NCBI GenBank assembly: GCA_027068975.1
Contig: JALXFN010000056.1
Coordinates: 1 to 46,985 of the forward strand
Direction: 5' to 3'
DNA: 46,985 bases
DNA from: Campylobacteraceae bacterium
Lineage (GTDB): Bacteria; Campylobacterota; Campylobacteria; Campylobacterales; Sulfurovaceae
Below are positions 39,225 through 46,985 of this stretch, piece after piece. Below the pieces are notes generated by a model. The model was not told the origin of the DNA and searched no databases. It saw only the letters and a program-made list of their open reading frames with translations. How positions within the stretch are numbered: position 1 is the stretch's first letter; the number at the start of each line of letters is the position of its first letter. A program made the translations under genes and the position numbers.

Positions 39225-40144
39225 CTCAACCTCCTTCGTATTTTTTTAATAAACTCTAAAAGTCCTACTGGAACCAAATAGGCAGGATAAAGTAAAATAT
39301 AGAACAAATCTCTGTTTTTCTTCATGAGCTGTATAACAGCATCGATAGAGACATAGTTCTTACTCAAAGAAAAACCTCCATAGACAATAATAAAAATATT
39401 AGTGTAGATAAACTTTTTTAGACTTTTGTACTGTTTATGTTCTTTTAATTCTTGTTGGTTTTCATAAAACCATTTAATGGGGCAAGGTAAAATAGCTTCT
39501 TTATGCACAGTTGCACTTCTATTTGAAGCATTAAGACGATAGATAGACAAAGGTTTAGCAGAAAAAGCCAAACTTCCTTTTAGTCCTAGTCTTAGCCAGA
39601 CACAAATATCTTCTCCCTTTTTTTCATTTTTAGGAAACAACACTCCTGATGACTTCTTAACACAAACACTTGAAGAGTTTACCAAGGCATAATTGTTAGA
39701 AAATGTCTCTATAAAGTTTTCAATAAGACCCGTATACTCTCTTGAAAATGAAACTTTACCTTTGACTACATTACCTTTTTCATCTATGTATTTATGTGCT
39801 GTTGAGTAAAAAAGAGCATCAGGGTAATTTGTAATTAACCTTTGGATTTCTTCTAAAAAATTTTCTTCCCATAAGTCATCTCCATCAAGCAGACAAATAT
39901 ACTCATTTTTTGCCTTATCCATTCCTCTGTTTCTAGCCATAGAAACGCCTAAGTTTTTTTGTGAAACAACTTTTACTTTATCTTCAAATATCTTTTGAAC
40001 AACTTTAACTCCATTATCGGTTGAGCCATCATCCACGACAATAATCTCATCTGCTTTGTAGTTTTGATTTAGCACTGATTTTATAGTCTGTGCTATATCT
40101 TTTTCTTTGTTGTATAGGGGGATTACTACGGAGAATTTTATCAT
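39221..40144 (-). CDS. Glycosyltransferase family 2
   Basis: A GT-A fold transferase of 307 residues. FSVVIPLYNKEKDIAQTI is the N-terminal signature, and the DXD motif is DGDD in LLDGDDLW. The C-terminus is hydrophobic then basic (IKKIRRRLR), suggesting membrane attachment. The start is taken at the ATG (40144) that overlaps the preceding stop as ATGA. A TTG six codons upstream is less likely. It occupies a place where C. jejuni has other pgl transferases (PglJ, PglH, PglI), and may be a PglI-like branching enzyme, but this cannot be confirmed. Confidence 0.85.
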   Translation of the reverse strand: MIKFSVVIPLYNKEKDIAQTIKSVLNQNYKADEIIVVDDGSTDNGVKVVQKIFEDKVKVVSQKNLGVSMARNRGMDKAKNEYICLLDGDDLWEENFLEEIQRLITNYPDALFYSTAHKYIDEKGNVVKGKVSFSREYTGLIENFIETFSNNYALVNSSSVCVKKSSGVLFPKNEKKGEDICVWLRLGLKGSLAFSAKPLSIYRLNASNRSATVHKEAILPCPIKWFYENQQELKEHKQYKSLKKFIYTNIFIIVYGGFSLSKNYVSIDAVIQLMKKNRDLFYILLYPAYLVPVGLLEFIKKIRRRLR

Positions 40145-41112
40145 TTTGATAATACACTCCAAACTCCATAGAAAAAATATTTAGAGAAGATGGCTTTTAT
40201 ACTTTTTTTATAGTAAACATTCCAAAACCATTTTTTACCTAAAACTTTTTTTAGTTCTAAGTTATCAAATATTTTTTCTCTATTATTGGCTTCAATAATT
40301 TTAGAAAAATAGCTTTCTAAGCTAGAAAACTCTAGCTTATTGTCTCTTATTCTTATGTTTTCACTCAAATTAAAATGAAGTCTATTCTCCTCTTCACTGT
40401 TTTGAATATTTAACCTCTTTAAATAAAATTTAAAAATAGACTTAATCACTCTATATCTATTCTCTTCATCTATATTGGCTTCTCTTGTAATAGAATTTTG
40501 AACAATTCTATACTTCAATAATGGCATTTTTAAATTAGCAAACTTGGTATACTTTGCCATACGCGTCCAAAGTTCAAAATCTTCAGCATGTAAAAATTTT
40601 TCATCATAAAATAGCTCATTTTTTATCATAAGTTCTCTTCTTATCATAACCGTAGGGTGTGCAAAACATGACGAAAATAGAAGCTCTGTTTTAATAGTTT
40701 TATCAGTCTCAGAAAGCAACCAAGGTGTCTCTTTAATTTCTTCTCCAAAACCAATAACTCCAGTACCACAAATACCAACATCTGAATTTCTTTCCATAAA
40801 TATGACTTGCTCTTCAATCCTAGTAGCTAAAGATATATCATCAGCATCCATTCTAGCAATATACCTTCCTTTTGCTATTTCTATACCCTCATTTAAACTT
40901 GATACTAATCCTCTGTTTTCTCTACTGATAACAACGATTCTCTTGTCATCATAACTACGTATAATTTCTAAACTTTTATCGCTTGAGCCATCATCTATAA
41001 TAATAAACTCAAAGTTTTCATAACTCTGATTTAATATACTTTCAATGGCTTCATCTAAATATTTTTCTCCGTTATAGACAGAGAGTACTACCGAGACTAA
41101 GGGATTACTCAT
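40141..41112 (-). CDS. Glycosyltransferase family 2
   Basis: A GT-A fold transferase of 323 residues. VSVVLSVYNGEKYLDEAIES opens the protein, IDDGSSDKSL follows, and the DXD motif is DADD in ARMDADDIS. CFAHPTVMIRRELM and HAEDFELW are typical of the subgroup that includes many capsule and O-antigen enzymes. It is distinct from the neighbouring GT2 in sequence and C-terminal length. It overlaps the unknown 491-residue gene by 8 bases. AAGGG precedes its ATG. The added sugar is unknown. Confidence 0.87.
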   Translation of the reverse strand: MSNPLVSVVLSVYNGEKYLDEAIESILNQSYENFEFIIIDDGSSDKSLEIIRSYDDKRIVVISRENRGLVSSLNEGIEIAKGRYIARMDADDISLATRIEEQVIFMERNSDVGICGTGVIGFGEEIKETPWLLSETDKTIKTELLFSSCFAHPTVMIRRELMIKNELFYDEKFLHAEDFELWTRMAKYTKFANLKMPLLKYRIVQNSITREANIDEENRYRVIKSIFKFYLKRLNIQNSEEENRLHFNLSENIRIRDNKLEFSSLESYFSKIIEANNREKIFDNLELKKVLGKKWFWNVYYKKSIKAIFSKYFFYGVWSVLSK

Positions 41113-42580
41113 GATTACCCTTTACTTTTCTATATATCGTTCTTGCGACATCAAATAGACCCAGTTTTTGTAATGCTAAAAGTGCGTACTGACGGGTCTT
41201 AATCTGTTTATAGTAGATATTTTGTCGAAGTTGGCTAAGTACTATTTTTAATCTATCCTCTTCAATCAATGCTTCCATCATTTTACAATCATTTCTATCT
41301 TTTACTTCATCTCTTTTGGTTTTCATCTTATAGAGTTGAGAAAAAGAGATAAACTTTAAACCATTAAAATAAAAGTAAAACTTTTGATTATAAATCATCT
41401 CATTTTTTTGCTTATCATAATACTCTAAAACCTCATCATGCATATTTATCTCATCAAAATCAAACTTAACTGCACTGTTGTCACTACACAGATAGTCTGT
41501 ATCACTCGCCTCTCTTAACCCATAAGCAGAAAGAACAATGCTTGAATCTAAAAGAACATCATTACTCTTTAAACCATTTTTTTCTATAAAAAGTTTAAAA
41601 TTATCTATCTTTATATGGGTTGATACATATTTATTCGGCTTTGCATGGTTAAGAAAATGTAGTGAATTATCATTAAAAACCAATCTGGCTGATTCAATTG
41701 CTTCTTCTTTTGTATCGGTTATATGTACAGCATGTTTTCCTACTTTAAAAACATCTCGAATACGCTCTTTTATCTCTAAAACCTCATCTAAATTAGCTGC
41801 TTGAAAAGCTATAACTCTCACAGGGTCAAAGGTTTTAAAACACTCTACTAGTTTTCCTTTTGTTCCTTTAAAGTCATCTTCAATACTTCCTATCCACTCT
41901 TCGCCAGAGTACAAGCCAGAGAGTAAATTATGTGCCCCATTAACATTTAACTTTATCTCTTTCTTGTAGACAACATTAGGAACTATGGCTTCTATTTCAC
42001 TCTCCTTACCTACAGCTGTTGGCCAAATAAAAGCAATGTAAACATTTGAAGCATATTCTACAAATTTTGTAACTACAGTATCTAACATCGTTGTAGAGAG
42101 TGCTCTTTTATAGAAAAAATTATAATCATACAGATGGTCATAACTATTTAAAGCAACACATGCTACCTCTTTTTCTAAAAATATCGCAGAAGCTACCCTG
42201 TGTGCTCCATTTGCTATGGCACCATTTTGTGAAAGAGGGACTAAACTTTTAGATGAATCAAAGCCTTCGCTCTGAATCTCTTCAAACGTATCGTTAAATG
42301 CATCTATAAACTTATCTATACTACTTTTTTCATCATTACCTGGTTCTCTAAATGCTCCTAATGTCAAAGCTTTTATATGCTCTTTGTAGTACTCTTTAGC
42401 AAAGGTTACATTTTTCTCTTTCATCTCCAAATACAAAAGTTTAAATGCCAAATCCAATCTAAATGAAGTGAGTAAATTAACAGCTTTTATACTCTCAACC
42501 CTATACTCTTCAGATGTTAAATCACTGTAAAAATGTTCATCTATGAGTTTAGTTAGTTCAACCTTTGAGATTTTTTTCAC
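41105..42580 (-). CDS. Unrecognised 491-residue protein with ParB-like and nucleotidyltransferase-like segments
   Basis: I do not recognise this family. The N-terminal 100 residues look helical. Residues of about 110-145 read VPLSQNGAIANGAHRVASAI, resembling the ParB/Srx-type nucleotide-binding motif (NG.I.NGAHR). The middle has WPTAVGKESEIEAI and a segment HAVHITDTKEEAI. Near residue 345 DVLLDSSIVLSAYGLREASD is followed by TDYL and later MKTKRDEVKDRNDCKMMEAL, reminiscent of a nucleotidyltransferase fold. No signal peptide or TM helix was seen, so it should be cytoplasmic. The start is GTG with AAGG upstream. It sits mid-operon between a CgeB-like GT and a GT2, suggesting a role in glycan donor activation or modification, which is inference only. 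Confidence 0.8.
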   Translation of the reverse strand: MKKISKVELTKLIDEHFYSDLTSEEYRVESIKAVNLLTSFRLDLAFKLLYLEMKEKNVTFAKEYYKEHIKALTLGAFREPGNDEKSSIDKFIDAFNDTFEEIQSEGFDSSKSLVPLSQNGAIANGAHRVASAIFLEKEVACVALNSYDHLYDYNFFYKRALSTTMLDTVVTKFVEYASNVYIAFIWPTAVGKESEIEAIVPNVVYKKEIKLNVNGAHNLLSGLYSGEEWIGSIEDDFKGTKGKLVECFKTFDPVRVIAFQAANLDEVLEIKERIRDVFKVGKHAVHITDTKEEAIESARLVFNDNSLHFLNHAKPNKYVSTHIKIDNFKLFIEKNGLKSNDVLLDSSIVLSAYGLREASDTDYLCSDNSAVKFDFDEINMHDEVLEYYDKQKNEMIYNQKFYFYFNGLKFISFSQLYKMKTKRDEVKDRNDCKMMEALIEEDRLKIVLSQLRQNIYYKQIKTRQYALLALQKLGLFDVARTIYRKVKGNHE

Positions 42581-42584
42581 ACGA

Positions 42585-43577
42585 TTAACCTTTAATCTTT
42601 TCTACTTCTAACATAAAATCAACAATTCGATTTTTAAAAGTATGCTCTAACCTAGCTCTCTTGACTCCAGCTAACTTAATGGCTTCTCGTTCATCATCAT
42701 GTGCTAAATAATACTTGATTAAAAGTTCTGCTTCATCTATGTCTCTATAGCATGAAATCTCTTCCCCTATATTAAAGTAGTCCTCTAAACTGGGCACATA
42801 CTCTGTTAGCTCAAAACCACCTTGAACAGGTATTTCAAATATTCTAGCTTTTGTTTGACTCTTATTTTTTGCAGCCCGTAGGGTATTAATAATATTTCGT
42901 GGGTTAGCAAGTAAGTAACGTATATCGTACTGTGTACTGTTAGAGATATTTAAATTTATTTTTGAGGTTAGAAATATCTCTTCCATCTCTTCATAACTTA
43001 CGCGTCCATTATCCCAGTTAAATCCAAAACAGTGTACTTTTATGCCTCTTTTTTCTAACTCTTTAACAAACCATTGACGAAACCTACTAGCCCCTCCAAT
43101 AAACGTTACATCATATTTGTATTCTACTTTTTCATAATCAACAGTCGAAGGTAATGATGCCCATTGGCTTCGTATAATATTCTCTTGCCCTATCTCTTTA
43201 TATTTATCAACACTAAATTTATCGGTAGTAATGCATGCATCAAAATAGTTTGCATATTTAGAGCTAAAGTTGTCAAAACGCCACTGGTCATCACCAAACC
43301 AATTGACTGTAAAAAAATTCTCTTTTAAACTTTTTAAAGTCTCTATCTCTATTTGATTCTCTTGTAAAATACAAAAAACAATGTCAGGCTTTATATTTTT
43401 AGCTTGTGTAAGTATCTCTTTTTGTAAATCGGTAGAGTCATTGTCATACCATACAGGTATAACATCGTACCCCAACGCTACAAAGCTGTTATAAAAAGCC
43501 TTTTTGTTAAGGGCTTCTCCATTCTCTTTTTTTGAGTACTCATATTGCGAACCAATATACAATATTTTTTTAATCAT
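42585..43577 (-). CDS. CgeB-like glycosyltransferase
   Basis: A GT-B fold protein of 330 residues of the CgeB/DUF3880 type. ILYIGSQYEYS is the N-terminal strand, VNWFGDDQWRFD and VTFIGGASRFRQWF belong to the central region, and the C-terminal donor half has ARIFEIPVQGGFELTEY and NIGEEISCYRD followed by YYLAHDDEREAI. This last block is the clearest family mark. It overlaps the DUF268 gene by 8 bases. In other bacteria such proteins occur in spore-coat, flagellar and surface glycan loci. Donor and acceptor are unknown. Confidence 0.84.
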   Translation of the reverse strand: MIKKILYIGSQYEYSKKENGEALNKKAFYNSFVALGYDVIPVWYDNDSTDLQKEILTQAKNIKPDIVFCILQENQIEIETLKSLKENFFTVNWFGDDQWRFDNFSSKYANYFDACITTDKFSVDKYKEIGQENIIRSQWASLPSTVDYEKVEYKYDVTFIGGASRFRQWFVKELEKRGIKVHCFGFNWDNGRVSYEEMEEIFLTSKINLNISNSTQYDIRYLLANPRNIINTLRAAKNKSQTKARIFEIPVQGGFELTEYVPSLEDYFNIGEEISCYRDIDEAELLIKYYLAHDDEREAIKLAGVKRARLEHTFKNRIVDFMLEVEKIKG

Positions 43578-44367
43578 TTTTACTCTTTTTTCTTAATTCA
43601 AATATCCCACAACCATAATGACAAGCACAATTGCTTTCAATCAATTCATCAGTTAAAACAATGTTTTCATTCAAGTCACCCTTGTCATCAACAAAAGAGA
43701 AATCAACAATTTCAAACTTCCCTTCAAACATCTCTAAGAGATATTTTAAAGAGAATACTCTATGAGCATTAAACTCAATTCTTTGGCGTCCAATAGGTAC
43801 AGAAAAATAAAACACCCCATTCTCTTTTAAAATAGAGTACATATTGTTAAACCCTTTTAAGTGACCATGCACATCAATAGGGTCTCCATATCTTCCTAAA
43901 CCAAAATGTTCTAGTGCGTGTAGACTAGAAAGAGAGTCACAACTCTCTTTAAGCTCATCTCTCATCTCTATCATATTGGCTTGTAAAAACTCTATGTTTT
44001 CAGTTCTACTTGTCATCTCTCGAATGTCTATAATAACAACTTTTCTAAAAACAGCCAAATGAGCGATAAACCCATCTACTCTTGAACCAATATCCATATG
44101 GGTTGAAGGATTTGCATTATAAATCTTCTTAGCTACGACTAAATCTTGGTGAAAATAGTGACCCGTTGCTGTGCCTCCTTGCTTATACTTGTCATCTAAA
44201 ATAGGGTAAAGCTCAACAGGAAACAACTCTTGATTATTCTCTTTTTTTAACTTTATATAATCCTTAATAAAACTAGGTAGTCCTCTTGCAGTATTAACAA
44301 TCTTTATAAAATCTATTCCAGATAAACGAAAAAACTTTACAATCGTTTTTAGAATTTTCAATAACAT
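43570..44367 (-). CDS. DUF268 family protein (putative methyltransferase-like)
   Basis: A 265-residue protein matching the DUF268 family, a methyltransferase-like group often found beside surface-glycan genes. Residues 70-140 contain GHYFHQDLVVAKKIY, THMDIGSRVDGFIAHLAVF (a SAM-binding-like loop) and VVIIDIREM. Residues of about 150-180 have SLHALEHFGLGRYGDPID, and the end of the domain is FSVPIGRQRIEFNAHRVF. Four Cys residues are present, two near the C-terminus (CACHYGCG). GGAG precedes the ATG. Catalysis has not been established for the family as far as I know. Confidence 0.85.
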   Translation of the reverse strand: MLLKILKTIVKFFRLSGIDFIKIVNTARGLPSFIKDYIKLKKENNQELFPVELYPILDDKYKQGGTATGHYFHQDLVVAKKIYNANPSTHMDIGSRVDGFIAHLAVFRKVVIIDIREMTSRTENIEFLQANMIEMRDELKESCDSLSSLHALEHFGLGRYGDPIDVHGHLKGFNNMYSILKENGVFYFSVPIGRQRIEFNAHRVFSLKYLLEMFEGKFEIVDFSFVDDKGDLNENIVLTDELIESNCACHYGCGIFELRKKSKND

Positions 44368-44379
44368 ATTACATACTCC

Positions 44380-45111
44380 CTATTTAAATGATTTAGCAAA
44401 TTTATTATAAATCTTTTGCTTAAAAATATTTGGATTAAATTGAAGCATAATTTTTTGAAGATAATAGGTACAATCTTTATGCCATTTAATATCAAAACTT
44501 TTTACTTCTTTGTCTACTATTTCAAAAAAAGATTCTGCACTATCATGAATTTTGTAGTTTATTTTTTCATTAAATTCAAATCCAGCACCAAATACATTTA
44601 AATTTAAAGGGATAATCTTTTCATTGAATCTTAATTTAATAAATAATGCTCTTAGTTTTTCATAAGCAAAGCTTTTTAAATCTATATCCTCTTTAGACAA
44701 AAAATGAATGGTATTATTATTGTCTACATAGAGTAAATTCAAATGATATTCCAAAGCTGTAATAAGCTCAAACGTATATAACGGCACTTCTATATAGCCC
44801 TTTGAAGCCACTCTTTCTAATTCACTAATAAAAAGAGGTATCTCTTTTTTTGGTATATGCTCTAATACATGAGAGCATATTACATAATCAAACTCATTAT
44901 TTTCAAAAGGAAAAGTCTCTTCACTAAAATAGATAACCTCTTTGTTTAAATCTTTCTTTTCACTAGCACCTGTTTGTCTTAATGCTACATCTTCGTCATC
45001 AAAGACTTTTTCCAACAAAACATCTGACCTATAAAATGGTGAATACCCAGGACCAACATCTAAAACCTTATCTGTTTTTTTTATATTTTTTATTCGTTCA
45101 GGAAAAAACAT
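44380..45111 (-). CDS. Class I SAM-dependent methyltransferase
   Basis: A 243-residue protein. SAM motif I is VLDVGPGYSPF (about 17-27), and the post-I region and motif IV-like segment FDYVICSHVLEHIPKKE follow at about 85-101. The C-terminal 100 residues are unusual and have no clear family match. It is separated from DUF268 by 12 bases and from the GT10 gene by one base. The substrate is presumably the glycan or its precursor, judged from the neighbours only. Confidence 0.83.
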   Translation of the reverse strand: MFFPERIKNIKKTDKVLDVGPGYSPFYRSDVLLEKVFDDEDVALRQTGASEKKDLNKEVIYFSEETFPFENNEFDYVICSHVLEHIPKKEIPLFISELERVASKGYIEVPLYTFELITALEYHLNLLYVDNNNTIHFLSKEDIDLKSFAYEKLRALFIKLRFNEKIIPLNLNVFGAGFEFNEKINYKIHDSAESFFEIVDKEVKSFDIKWHKDCTYYLQKIMLQFNPNIFKQKIYNKFAKSFK

Positions 45112-45112
45112 T

Positions 45113-46141
45113 TTAATTCCCCCTCTTTTTTTTAATATTATCTACAACTATTTGAGCATTGTACTTTACGCAAAACTTATGCCCTTTTTCACTATTTAAA
45201 AATTTTTCTATATTAGTTAAATAGTTCCAGTAAATCTCATCACTCATATTTTTCATATACTTATACAACTCACTGTTTGAAGAAAAATCTCGTCTATCTA
45301 TAAAACACGCTTTGGGTATATAGTCCGAAACATTATTTGCTCCTAAGTAGACAGGAACACAACCTGCAAAGAGTGGGTCAAATATCTTTTCTGTAACATA
45401 ACCTGCTGTACCTTTAATATTTTCATAGGCAATAGCAAACTTATAATCTTGCATGGTTTCAAATTTATTAGCAATTTTACCTCTGTAAGAGGGATACTCT
45501 TCTCCAAAAAACTTAAACATAAGGCGTTTGGCTAAAGGTATACGGTTAAACGCTCTTATAAAAATGGAACCTTTAAAAAAGTACTCATTCCAGCCTACAC
45601 CATACAGAGAAAAATCATCAGGGTAATTCGTTTCAAACCAGCGTATTATACTTTTTCGTTCACTATAGAGTTCATTTGGATGGATCGATGTTTTATTGCC
45701 AACAATTAAACAGCAAAGTTTCTTCTTATCTATATTTTTAGGTATGCTCGTAGGTAAAGTAAAAGAGTAGTTAATTTTTATATACTTTTCATTATCCACA
45801 AAATCATCATGCCAAGTAAATACTTTATTAAAATAATCATGATTAGACTTATCATAATTATCAGGTTTAAACAGAGGACTTTCTATTAAAATAATATATG
45901 ATTTATATATATGTTCGGCTAATGGCATAGTCTTTGGCATATCCATATAAAGAATCACGTCTGACTCTTCTATACTGTTAATATCATTCGTAGCAATGTC
46001 ATATCCATGTTCTTTAAACGCATCATAGATGGCATAGTATTTATCTAAAGCATTATCTCTAATGGGTATTTTTGTTTGATACCTATCAAAAATAAGATTA
46101 TTCTGCCAATGTTTATCTACTACGAACGAGACTTTTTTCAA
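45113..46141 (-). CDS. GT10 fucosyltransferase-like glycosyltransferase
   Basis: A 342-residue protein of family GT10, the alpha-1,3/1,4-fucosyltransferases also found in Helicobacter. The family-defining C-terminal motif is FAIAYENI...GYVTEKIFDPLFAGCVPVYLG (residues about 230-272), followed by YIPKACFIDRRDF. The N-terminal acceptor half is variable as expected. It has no TM anchor. The heptad repeats seen at the C-terminus of some Helicobacter enzymes are absent. GDP-fucose synthesis is only half covered in this window (GMD-like gene but no Fcl). It overlaps the FkbM gene by 4 bases. Confidence 0.88.
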   Translation of the reverse strand: MKKVSFVVDKHWQNNLIFDRYQTKIPIRDNALDKYYAIYDAFKEHGYDIATNDINSIEESDVILYMDMPKTMPLAEHIYKSYIILIESPLFKPDNYDKSNHDYFNKVFTWHDDFVDNEKYIKINYSFTLPTSIPKNIDKKKLCCLIVGNKTSIHPNELYSERKSIIRWFETNYPDDFSLYGVGWNEYFFKGSIFIRAFNRIPLAKRLMFKFFGEEYPSYRGKIANKFETMQDYKFAIAYENIKGTAGYVTEKIFDPLFAGCVPVYLGANNVSDYIPKACFIDRRDFSSNSELYKYMKNMSDEIYWNYLTNIEKFLNSEKGHKFCVKYNAQIVVDNIKKKRGN

Positions 46142-46902
46142 GATAAAAAATCCTTTTTCACATAAATATCATCAAGTCCTACTAATCTTCCCCATAAAAT
46201 ATAGCCATTAGCTAACATAATATCCCTAATGCTATCATCTCCATAAATATAGTTACTTGAAGGATTATTTTCAATCGTTAAAACATTAATAGATACGGCA
46301 TTAAAATCAATACCCTTCAAAACATTAAGTTCATGTCCCTCAACATCTATGGACATATAATCAATATGTGTAATACCCTCGTTTTTAAATATATTTTTAA
46401 GAGCTACTGTCTCTACCGTAATCTCTTCTACTTCTTGACCATAATCTTCATCTCCAGTCTCTTTAATAAAAGACAACATATCTTCCCAGCCTGTTACATC
46501 CTTAACCATGGAAAAAGTCACTTTTCCCTCTGTATCAGATGCAGCATAAGGAAAAAACTTAGCTTTTCGATGCTCTTCCCAGAGTGTTTGCATATAAGGG
46601 AGTGGCTCAAACACATAACCACTCCACCCTAACTCTTCAAAGTATCGAGTATTATTTAAATTTAAAGGATGATTCCCCCCAACATCACAAAATATTCCAT
46701 CTTTTTTATCTTTAAAAAAATGGTTATAAACAATATAGTCTTGATTGTCTTGTGCATAAAGTTCTCGTTTAGATGCATAAAATATTTTTGTATTTGGATA
46801 TGCTTTTTTAAATTTATTCACAATTATTTCTTGTTTTATCTCAACCAATTTAGTATACACTTTTGGAAATAACTTATTAACTTTTTCTTTTATTTTTTTC
46901 AT
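46138..46902 (-). CDS. FkbM family methyltransferase
   Basis: A 254-residue SAM-dependent methyltransferase. The SAM loop is FCDVGGNHPLNLNNTRYF (about 91-108), followed by WSGYVFEP, which places the acidic ribose-binding residue. IDYMSIDVEGHELNVLKGID (about 179-198) is the FkbM family core. The family methylates oxygens, often on sugars. An N-terminal 60-residue Lys-rich extension precedes the domain. AAGGA lies before the ATG. It is the first complete gene of the long operon in this window. Targets are inferred from context. Confidence 0.88.
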   Translation of the reverse strand: MKKIKEKVNKLFPKVYTKLVEIKQEIIVNKFKKAYPNTKIFYASKRELYAQDNQDYIVYNHFFKDKKDGIFCDVGGNHPLNLNNTRYFEELGWSGYVFEPLPYMQTLWEEHRKAKFFPYAASDTEGKVTFSMVKDVTGWEDMLSFIKETGDEDYGQEVEEITVETVALKNIFKNEGITHIDYMSIDVEGHELNVLKGIDFNAVSINVLTIENNPSSNYIYGDDSIRDIMLANGYILWGRLVGLDDIYVKKDFLS

Positions 46903-46916
46903 CTAATTCCTTATTT

Positions 46917-46985
46917 TTAAAACTTTAGAGGAACAAAGCATTGAAGTTTAAGATAATAAAACTTATGCAAGTCTTTATCTAAAAT
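46917..46985 (-). CDS. Possible C-terminal tail of a further upstream gene
   Basis: On the minus strand one frame is open from the right edge for 22 codons and stops at TAA (46917-46919), 14 bases before the FkbM ATG. The other two frames close within the first few codons. The peptide (ILDKDLHKFYYLKLQC...) is compatible with a real protein end, and the spacing fits the operon. The evidence is weak because the stretch is short. Confidence 0.35.
   Translation of the reverse strand: MLDKDLHKFYYLKLQCFVPLKF

Overview
The window looks like a chromosomal segment of a Campylobacterota bacterium, perhaps near Sulfurovum or Sulfurimonas. The reasons are AT-rich DNA, a short Campylobacter-type glucose-6-phosphate isomerase next to galU, and close homologues of Campylobacter jejuni PglF, PglE, PglC, PglB and PglA. 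The genus call is inference. No tRNA, rRNA, CRISPR array or insertion sequence was seen. The longest gene-free stretch is 232 bases (8596-8827).

Layout. (1) 3-3635, plus strand: the C-terminal part of gyrB, carrying a 434-residue intein with an HNH endonuclease at the catalytic GDSAGG/SAKQGRD junction, then queF. (2) 3695-8595, minus strand: gltX, phosphomanno/phosphoglucomutase, pgi and galU, a sugar-phosphate and UDP-glucose supply operon. (3) 8828-12116, plus strand: an outer-membrane export lipoprotein, a chain-length co-polymerase without a kinase domain, and a polyprenyl-phosphate sugar transferase. (4) 12113-20642, minus strand: Wzx flippase, GT4, GDP-mannose dehydratase-like enzyme, GT2, GT4, Wzy-like polymerase, GT4 and GT2. 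Blocks 3 and 4 together make a Wzx/Wzy-type polysaccharide system. (5) 20825-22510: an AAA-ATPase/PD-(D/E)XK gene broken by one in-frame TGA. (6) 22623-30992: nucleotide-sugar genes rfbABC, a UDP-glucuronate 4-epimerase-like gene, wecC, wecB, galE and ugd. (7) 31087-46902: fifteen tightly packed minus-strand genes. These are a kdsD-type isomerase, the Pgl-type N-glycosylation core (pglF, pglE, a non-canonical acyltransferase in the pglD slot, pglC, the oligosaccharyltransferase pglB, pglA), two GT2s, an unrecognised 491-residue protein, a CgeB-like GT, three putative methyltransferases of different families and a GT10 fucosyltransferase-like protein.

How it fits together. Central sugar phosphates from block 2 feed nucleotide sugars in block 6 (UDP-Glc, UDP-Gal, UDP-GlcA, probably UDP-GalA, UDP-ManNAc, UDP-ManNAcA and a dTDP-4-keto-6-deoxy sugar). 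These supply a secreted, probably acidic, polysaccharide (blocks 3 and 4) and a lipid-linked glycan that PglB would transfer to periplasmic proteins (block 7). Several partners expected from known pathways are absent here: RmlD, a GDP-4-keto-6-deoxymannose reductase, PglK, PglH, PglJ and a canonical two-domain PglD. The most notable items are the GyrB intein, the altered pgl locus with its decoration cassette, the 491-residue protein, and the single-stop AAA/nuclease pseudogene.
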